A DNA stretch of 64,000 nt from Micromussa lordhowensis (taxonomy: Eukaryota > Cnidaria > Anthozoa > Scleractinia > Lobophylliidae): the NCBI GenBank assembly GCA_964020085.1, contig OZ026597.1, positions 2,320,813-2,384,812 on the forward strand. Direction: 5' to 3'. The position numbers and the translations under genes were made by a program. Shown here in pieces: positions 58,767 through 64,000 of this stretch; the first letter of the stretch is position 1; the number at the start of each line of letters is the position of its first letter. The notes under the pieces are model-generated. The model made no database searches and was not told the DNA's origin. It saw only the letters and a list, made by a program, of their open reading frames with translations.

Positions 58767-60603
58767 TTTTTTTTTTTTTTTTTTTTCCATACTTTAATGC
58801 GTTTATTGTCTAACAAACGTCACTTACAATACATGAGAAAATCCTATTTCCAATACTTTGAGATTACCTTACTTACTTACAAAACGGAAAAGTTGCTTAT
58901 TATGACTTACACGTTACGTTCCTTACAACACACTGTGGTTACTTACTAACGGAAAAAAAAAAATAAAAATAAAAAAAATAAAATGAAATAAAGTGAAATA
59001 AAACTCGTAACAAAACGCTCTAAATGTTGAAAAAGAATTTCCACTTTTGTTGAAACTCCCTTTCAGCATTGATCGTTACAGCAATATATTTTTCTATTTC
59101 GATTTTGTCACGTACTAATGAGATGAAGTCGTTGAAAACAAACTTGGTATTATTTAGCGCGTTAATATAAAGAAAGTATTTTCCTAGCATTATGAGGTGG
59201 TTGAGGGTCAAACGGTGAGTACAGGAACAAGTAATTCCAAATAATATCTCTGGCTCGGAGAGAATTAAACTCGCATTACATACGTTAGAATACCATCTTT
59301 GGAACTTATACCAAAAGGAAGACGCTTGCGGGCAGCAGATAAACAAATGATGCATGTTTTGACGATCAGAGGGGCAAAAAGGGCAGGATGGGGAGGCAAC
59401 CTTTTTCATTTTGTATAATACACTGTTCGTAGCTAAAATGTTGTGTGTAATTTTGTACTGGAACATTGCCAATTTAACTTCTTTGGTGGCTGTGAATGGC
59501 AGAAGATAAATGTTTTTTAGATTCTCCTTTGCGATGCCATAAGATAAGAGTTTTTTTTCTGAAGTGGGAGGAGGAAGATTTTCTAAGGCTAACAGTCTGT
59601 TGTATAACGTCTTGCACGTAATAGTACCAATTGGCGGAGGGGATGTTGTAGCTATAGAGTCGTCAGAATTAACATGAAGGAGCTTCTTCCAACTTTGGGG
59701 GATCGCGGATATAAGACCATGATATTGTAAAAAGTTGCAATTTAGCCTGTATTTATTGCGCAAGGAAAGGAAAGGTAGGAAGCAATTTTCATGCTCGTCA
59801 AAAAGGTCTGAAATTTGCTTTATACCTGCTCGGTGCCAAAGAGGTAGATATACCATTTTTTTGTCAATCGTAATGAATTTGTTGTTCCAGATTGTCTGAG
59901 ACAGTATCTCGGTCTTGCTGTGGGGGGTTGTAGACACGATTTTTTGCCATTGACGAATAATTTGTTTGTAAAATTCAGGAAGAGGGCCCTTAAACTCAAG
60001 AAGGTTATAGCTATAATTACATTGAAAGAGCTCAGTGCCGCCAACATTAGAAAGAAACGACTTTGGAATATACTTCCACGGTGCATCTGAGCTGGAGCAC
60101 AATCGTTTTACCCAGGTTAGTTTCAAAGCTTTATCGAAAAGATCAAAGTCCTTCATGCCAAGACCGCCATCTGATTTCGTCTTGACGAGGGTTGTCCTTT
60201 TTATTTTGGCGGGTTTTTGCTTCCAGATAAAATCCAACACTATTTTGTTGACCTCTGCTGCAAAGTTTCTTGGAATCTCCATAACACTGGAGATGAATAC
60301 AAGTTTGGAGAGGGCTAATGTTTTGACGATATTTATTCTACCGTATATCGATAAGTCTCTTCGGGACCAGACTCTTAAAGTTTTCTGAAGGGATCCTAAT
60401 TTCTCGAAGAAATTTTTCTTGTGAGACAATTCAATATCGTAAGTAAAATGCACCCCGAGCGCGTAAACAGGATCATCGCTAATTTGGAGGTTGCAAATAG
60501 CGTCTTTCCTATGACGCATGGAGCCAAGCCATAGCATTTCTGATTTTGCCTGATTTATTTTTAGACCAGAGCACTTTTCAAACAGTGAAAGCAAGTCAAA
60601 TAA
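58767..60603 (-). mobile_element. 5'-truncated L1/Tx1-like LINE with poly(A) tail
   Basis: On minus, the insert begins inside the reverse transcriptase ORF, runs to its stop at 59020, continues through an A-rich 3' UTR and ends in about 20 A residues (a T run at about 58762-58786 on plus). Truncation at the 5' end and a poly(A) tail are the marks of target-primed reverse transcription. It is flanked by 553-bp direct repeats. The left junction shares a CTTTGTTAATTG stretch with the target. Confidence 0.9.
59020..60603 (-). pseudogene. C-terminal part of LINE ORF2 (reverse transcriptase)
   Basis: About 527 codons remain open. They begin at the end of the reverse transcriptase domain (LFEKCSGLKINQAKSEMLWLG, the usual post-catalytic block) and pass through GRINIVKTLALSKLVF and the long C-terminal domain. 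A zf-RVT-type zinc-binding motif follows (CPFCPSDRQNMHHLFICCP). The endonuclease domain, YADD catalytic core and ORF1 are absent because of 5' truncation, so it cannot act alone. The frame runs on by 14 codons into the flanking repeat (MLVPTHFQIVQLTK), which is not LINE sequence. No internal stops are present, so the insertion is young. Confidence 0.9.
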
Positions 60604-61156
60604 CTTTGTTAATTGTACAATTTGAAAGTGGGTAGGTACCAGCATGTGTATTCTGGTACTAGTACCCAGGACTCAGCTGTTATTAAAACTCTGATTTAAT
60701 GTTCACTGGTGGCTGGATCACTTAAAGGAACAATGTCACAGTATTTTAAGCCATTCTCTGATTACTTTTAAATTGAAGATAATATCAAAATATCTTAAAT
60801 ATTATAAAAACGCTCACTGACTATGTACAATTAAAAAACTTCAAGTTTGAAGTTTTTTAATTGTACATAGTCAGTGAGTGTTTTTATAATATTTATGATG
60901 TTTTTTCCTGGCTACGGTTCTTCTATTTTTAAACGTATTCGCCTTGAGGCCGGGCAGAAAGCCCTAAAATTAGCAAGATCTATGGAAAAGACGACCTACA
61001 AATTAGAAGCACACCACCGCCATTTGCATTTTACTCACAAGGCACTTGAGCAACACTGGTTCCCGAAGTCTCCAGAAGTTTTTTAATTGTACATAGTCAG
61101 TGAGCGTTTTTATAATATTTATGATGTTTTTTCCTGGCTACGGTTCTTCTATTTTT
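60604..61156. repeat. 553-bp direct repeat, right copy
   Basis: Second copy of 58214-58766, collinear over its whole length, with the same palindrome and the same 226-bp internal duplication. The LINE lies exactly between the copies. Beyond 61156 the sequences diverge (AATATCAAAA here, poly-T in the left copy). Confidence 0.85.
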
Positions 61157-61235
61157 AATATCAAAATAATAATTTCCAAAGGTAGGATAGTACCAAAAAC
61201 AAAGTAAACAAGGATGGCTATGACTGAGAAATGAT

Positions 61236-61480
61236 TGGGAGACCCGGTGGCCTTAGTGCGCTCGACTCCGGAGCGAGCAGTCCAGGTTTGAGCCCTGGCT
61301 GGGGACATTGTGTTGTGTTATTGGGCAAGACACTTAACTATCAAAGTGCGTCTCTTCAGCCGGGTGTATAAATGGGTACCCAGTGAATGTAATGCTGGGG
61401 GTAACTCTGCAATGGAGTAGCATCCCATCCAGGGGGGAGTAGAAATACTCCTAGTCGCTTCATGCTACTCACAACAAACT
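61236..61480 (+). mobile_element. tRNA-derived SINE with L2/CR1-like tail
   Basis: The head has a tRNA-like A-box region (GGTGGCCTTAGTGCG) and a B box (AGGTTTGAGCCCTGG). The body then contains TTGGGCAAGACACTTAACT and GGGTACCCAGTGAATG, phrases like those in SINEs with L2/CR1-type tails (compare MIR in mammals, by general knowledge). The 3' end is not sharply defined; an ACAACAAACTTG duplication lies near 61472-61500. Confidence 0.72.
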
Positions 61481-63114
61481 TGTATTACACAACAAACTTG
61501 TTACTTTGTGGGTGAATTGTATCAACTACAGGCAAGTTCACCCGTCCCCATCAAACATACTCAGCCGTAACATGTGTTATGGGTTACAGATCTTAATGGC
61601 AGCCCCGCATTTACAATAACTTTGACATTCTCGGAGCCATTGGGGCTACATAGAACCATTTTATTTGATTTTTAATGACTTTTTTACCCATCCTTCAAAA
61701 CCCTGGGGTAAGGTATCTCTGTGCAGAAAATCTCAGCTAAGTTCAAATCCCCTATCAATTGCAGCCTCCCACCCCCTTGCAATAACACTGATAGAAGCAC
61801 TACCCCCAAGGGTATACAGTCATAGACACTGCGTAAATGGCACCTAAATGTGAGCAATACTTTATATAGTATTGCCACGGTTAGAGAAAAGTCAGGGAAA
61901 ATTAGATTTTATTCAAGGTCAGGGAGTTTTGTATCAGGGTAAGGAATTTCTAAATCCCTGTTCAAAGTCAGTGAAAAGGCAGGGAATTTTATATCCTAAG
62001 GTTGCCGCAAATTATTTTATTAAATGTTTTTATATAGACAAGGCAATTCGACTCCTGTTGGGGAACTCAGAAAATTCATTTTCTGAATGACTTGAGAACG
62101 CTTTTTCATTTTTTTTACTTTATTCAAGTTTCCATTCCACTTATCAAGGCAATTTTTTATTTGTGAAAAAGTGTTTGATGTTTCCAGACAAAGGACTTTC
62201 CACCTGAATGTGAGGCTTGGGATGTATAATGTATAAGTATTGTTATATTTACACCACTTATGCATAGTGTCTAGTCCTCTAGAAATGTCTCAAACAGAGG
62301 CGGTTACCGGGTGATTCGTGCAAGTATTTTACAACATTACACGATCCAAGGCTATAGGAAAGGGATGGAGTGTAGTGGTATGAGAAAGGGATGCCATTTT
62401 CTATGGAAGAGTTTTTTAAAGGGGTACTTTTTCTGTCAAAAATATCATATAAAAGGGTAGGGGTGTTTTTTTTTTCGTAGTTTCAACGTAGTTGTTAAGC
62501 CTAATAATTAAATTGCATTTATTGCTGGTGGTGTTCTTTTGGCGAAATGCAAATTACTTAACACTATTGCTAGGTCAGTCAGTTAGTCAGTCACGTGAAC
62601 AATCAAGAACATCCCTCGGGTTAGGAGAAGGGGAAACAGCTAGTTCTTAAAAGCGGAGCTGACAGAAAGTACAGCATTTAGTAGCGTCTTAATTCTTATT
62701 TTTCTTTATAGGCATTATGCAATAAAGGAACTCCAAACTTCACGTCAAAAACTCCTCAAGGAGTTGGGGCATGCTCCCGCCCCACCTATGGATATCTAGG
62801 AATGGCCCGAGGGATTTATCTAAACGGCCGTGCCCGGTGAGCCGAAGTATCTAAGGGCCTTATGTAAGAATTAGAGAAGGCCGGGCTAGACTCTGTATTT
62901 TTATCAAATTGGCTACCGTAACGAGGGCAAAGCTAAGTGCAGGACACGTCTATTTGATTAAAACAATTTGGAAAAGGAAATCTGCTATCTTCAAACAAAA
63001 AAAAAACGAAGATAATTTATTTTTCACAACTTGTGATCGAAACGAGAAAAAGGGATAAAACAGGAGAATCGATAAGGATATAAGTTGTTGATCATTTCTT
63101 TTCTTTTATTTGGT
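61481..63114. other. Intergenic, no gene seen
   Basis: No gene or clear RNA was found. Degenerate GTCAGGGAATTT.TATCAGG words near 61888-62000 suggest an old simple repeat. A GTCAGTCAGTTAGTCAGTCA run lies near 62574-62593. On minus, AAAAGAAAAGAAA near 63095-63107 could be the purine-rich downstream element that pairs with U7 snRNA for H1 processing. Confidence 0.45.
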
Positions 63115-63130
63115 GGCTTCTAAAGAAGCC
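63115..63130 (-). terminator. Histone 3' stem-loop of H1
   Basis: On minus: GGCTTC-TTTA-GAAGCC followed by ACC, about 31 nt after the H1 stop. A purine-rich AAAAGAAAAGAAA element follows within about 10-20 nt, fitting U7-dependent processing. The loop TTTA is the same as in the H3 stem-loop. Confidence 0.92.
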
Positions 63131-63160
63131 GTTTTGTTGTATTCTCTTTGAGTTTCTTCT

Positions 63161-63838
63161 TTACTTCTTGGCTACAGCCTTTTGGGTTTTCTTGGCTACC
63201 TTCTTCTTGGGCGCTGCTCGTTTCTTTGGACTTTTTGCGCGCTTCTTTGCAGCTGTCTTCGCTTTCGGTTTCTTCGCGGCCTTCTTTTTGGCTGGTGACT
63301 TGCCCTTCTTTACCGTGGTTTTCTTCTTCGCAGCTTTCTTAGCACCGGTCTTCTTGGTAGCTCGCTTCTTTTTAGGCGTGCCAGCCTTCTTTCGGGGTTT
63401 TTTAGCCACTGCCTTCTTCTTCGCAGGTTTTTTCTTTGGTGCTGCTGGAGCTGTGCCGACTTTAAAAGAACCCGAAGCGCCAGTTCCCTTGGTGTGGAGC
63501 AGCCTTCCCGACTTGACGCCACGCTTTAGAGCCATCTTAAGGTGCACTGATATATCTCCGGTGACTCCGTTGTTTGCTTTGATATACTTTTCAATGGCTT
63601 GCCGTGACGAGCCACCTCGGTCCTTCATCGCAGCAATCGCTGTTGTAATCATGTCGATGTATGGAGGATGGGCTGCAGGACGGCGAGCAGCTGTCTTCTT
63701 CGCTCTTGGTTTTCTGCTCTTCACCATCTTTCGAGCGGGACTTTTCGATCTTGAACGAGATCTCGAGCGTGATCTAGACTTTGATCTGGATCTTGACTTA
63801 GATCTGGACCGAGATCTAGCCTTTACAACACCAGACAT
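63161..63838 (-). CDS. Histone H1 with Arg/Ser-repeat N-terminal arm
   Basis: An intronless linker histone of 225 aa. Residues 8-33 are an almost pure RS/KS dipeptide run, ending in SPARKM. Residues ~52-125 are the winged-helix H15 domain (HPPYIDMITTAIAAMKDRGG, SSRQAIEKYIKANN, LKMALKRGVKSGRLLHTKGTGASGSFKV). The C-terminal ~100 residues are Lys/Ala/Pro-rich with SPAKK, TPKKK and SPKK motifs. It should bind linker DNA and compact chromatin. The RS arm is unusual for somatic H1 and recalls sperm-type or protamine-like linker histones. The start at 63838 gives MSGVVKARSRSR; a second in-frame ATG at 63727 (residue 38) would give a conventional H1. The stem-loop supports S-phase expression from this locus. 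Confidence is high for H1, lower for the start. Confidence 0.95.
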   Translation of the reverse strand: MSGVVKARSRSRSKSRSRSKSRSRSRSRSRSKSPARKMVKSRKPRAKKTAARRPAAHPPYIDMITTAIAAMKDRGGSSRQAIEKYIKANNGVTGDISVHLKMALKRGVKSGRLLHTKGTGASGSFKVGTAPAAPKKKPAKKKAVAKKPRKKAGTPKKKRATKKTGAKKAAKKKTTVKKGKSPAKKKAAKKPKAKTAAKKRAKSPKKRAAPKKKVAKKTQKAVAKK

Positions 63839-63930
63839 TATGAACACAAAGTGGAAGACAAAGTGATAAACCGTATGCCTCGGGAAAAATAATTCTCGAT
63901 GCAAATAAGCGTAGTTGATTCTCGCGCCAA

Positions 63931-63937
63931 TTTTATA
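63931..63937 (-). promoter_or_regulatory. Putative TATA box of H1
   Basis: TATAAAA on minus, 93 bp before the ATG at 63838 and about 204 bp before the internal ATG, followed upstream by GCGCCAATTTTATAAC on plus. The position fits transcription starting near 63900, which would include the RS-coding start. Confidence 0.6.
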
Positions 63938-64000
63938 ACAAAAGACCTGACGCCCGAGGGAACAGCCCACCAGTCACGGATCGGCTCTAACAAGAAGTCA

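Noticed and set aside
60604..60645. First 14 codons (MLVPTHFQIVQLTK) of the open LINE frame
   Set aside because: They are encoded by the flanking direct repeat, not by the LINE, so they are a chance in-frame extension.
63168..63866. 232-codon Phe/Ala-rich plus-strand frame opposite H1
   Set aside because: It is the complement of the Lys/Ala-rich H1 gene (AAG read as CTT/TTC), a well-known shadow effect.

Overview
The window is animal nuclear DNA: AT-rich, with GT-AG introns, replication-type histone genes carrying 3' stem-loops, and many short inverted-repeat transposons in introns and between genes. Gene content and repeat style fit an invertebrate, most likely a cnidarian such as a stony coral. 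That assignment is inference; no phylogenetic test was possible. No operons, CRISPR arrays or prokaryotic features are present. I did not find a clearly new multi-gene system. The unusual items are individual genes and insertions.

Layout. (1) 1-3,555: a tRNA-related repeat, then GOLPH3 on + (three exons, 285 aa). (2) 3,556-9,280: no gene seen, but a run of foldback or MITE-like elements and a 109-bp tandem duplication. (3) 9,281-31,702, minus strand: one large gene assembled here from 18 exons whose phases all join. It encodes a predicted 3,740-residue scaffold with ten PDZ domains and a proline-rich, probably disordered linker carried mostly by one 4.9-kb exon. (4) 33,537-38,072, minus: ribosomal protein L17 (uL22), with a likely 5'TOP noncoding first exon. 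It is divergent from (5) 38,218-43,692, plus: a nucleoplasmin-like/FKBP nuclear prolyl isomerase whose first coding exon is only 10 nt. (6) 45,842-53,992, minus: a 15-exon coiled-coil protein of 566 aa that I do not recognise. (7) 54,914-55,442, minus: intronless histone H3 with 3' stem-loop and TATA box. It is divergent from (8) 55,698-57,038, plus: an intact, intronless PFKFB (6-phosphofructo-2-kinase/fructose-2,6-bisphosphatase), probably a retrogene. (9) 58,214-61,156: a 5'-truncated L1/Tx1-like LINE on the minus strand, flanked by 553-bp direct repeats with no indel between them. (10) 61,236-61,480: a tRNA-related SINE. (11) 63,115-63,838, minus: histone H1 with an Arg-Ser-rich N-terminal arm, plus its 3' stem-loop.

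The genes are mostly unrelated housekeeping loci: Golgi trafficking, ribosome, chromatin/nucleolus, glycolytic control, and junction/signalling scaffolding. The recurring theme is closely spaced divergent pairs (L17/FKBP, H3/PFKFB) and dense non-autonomous DNA transposons. Several transposon families occur twice within the window. Exon borders were placed by hand from splice consensus, reading frame and family similarity; transcript data would be needed to confirm them.
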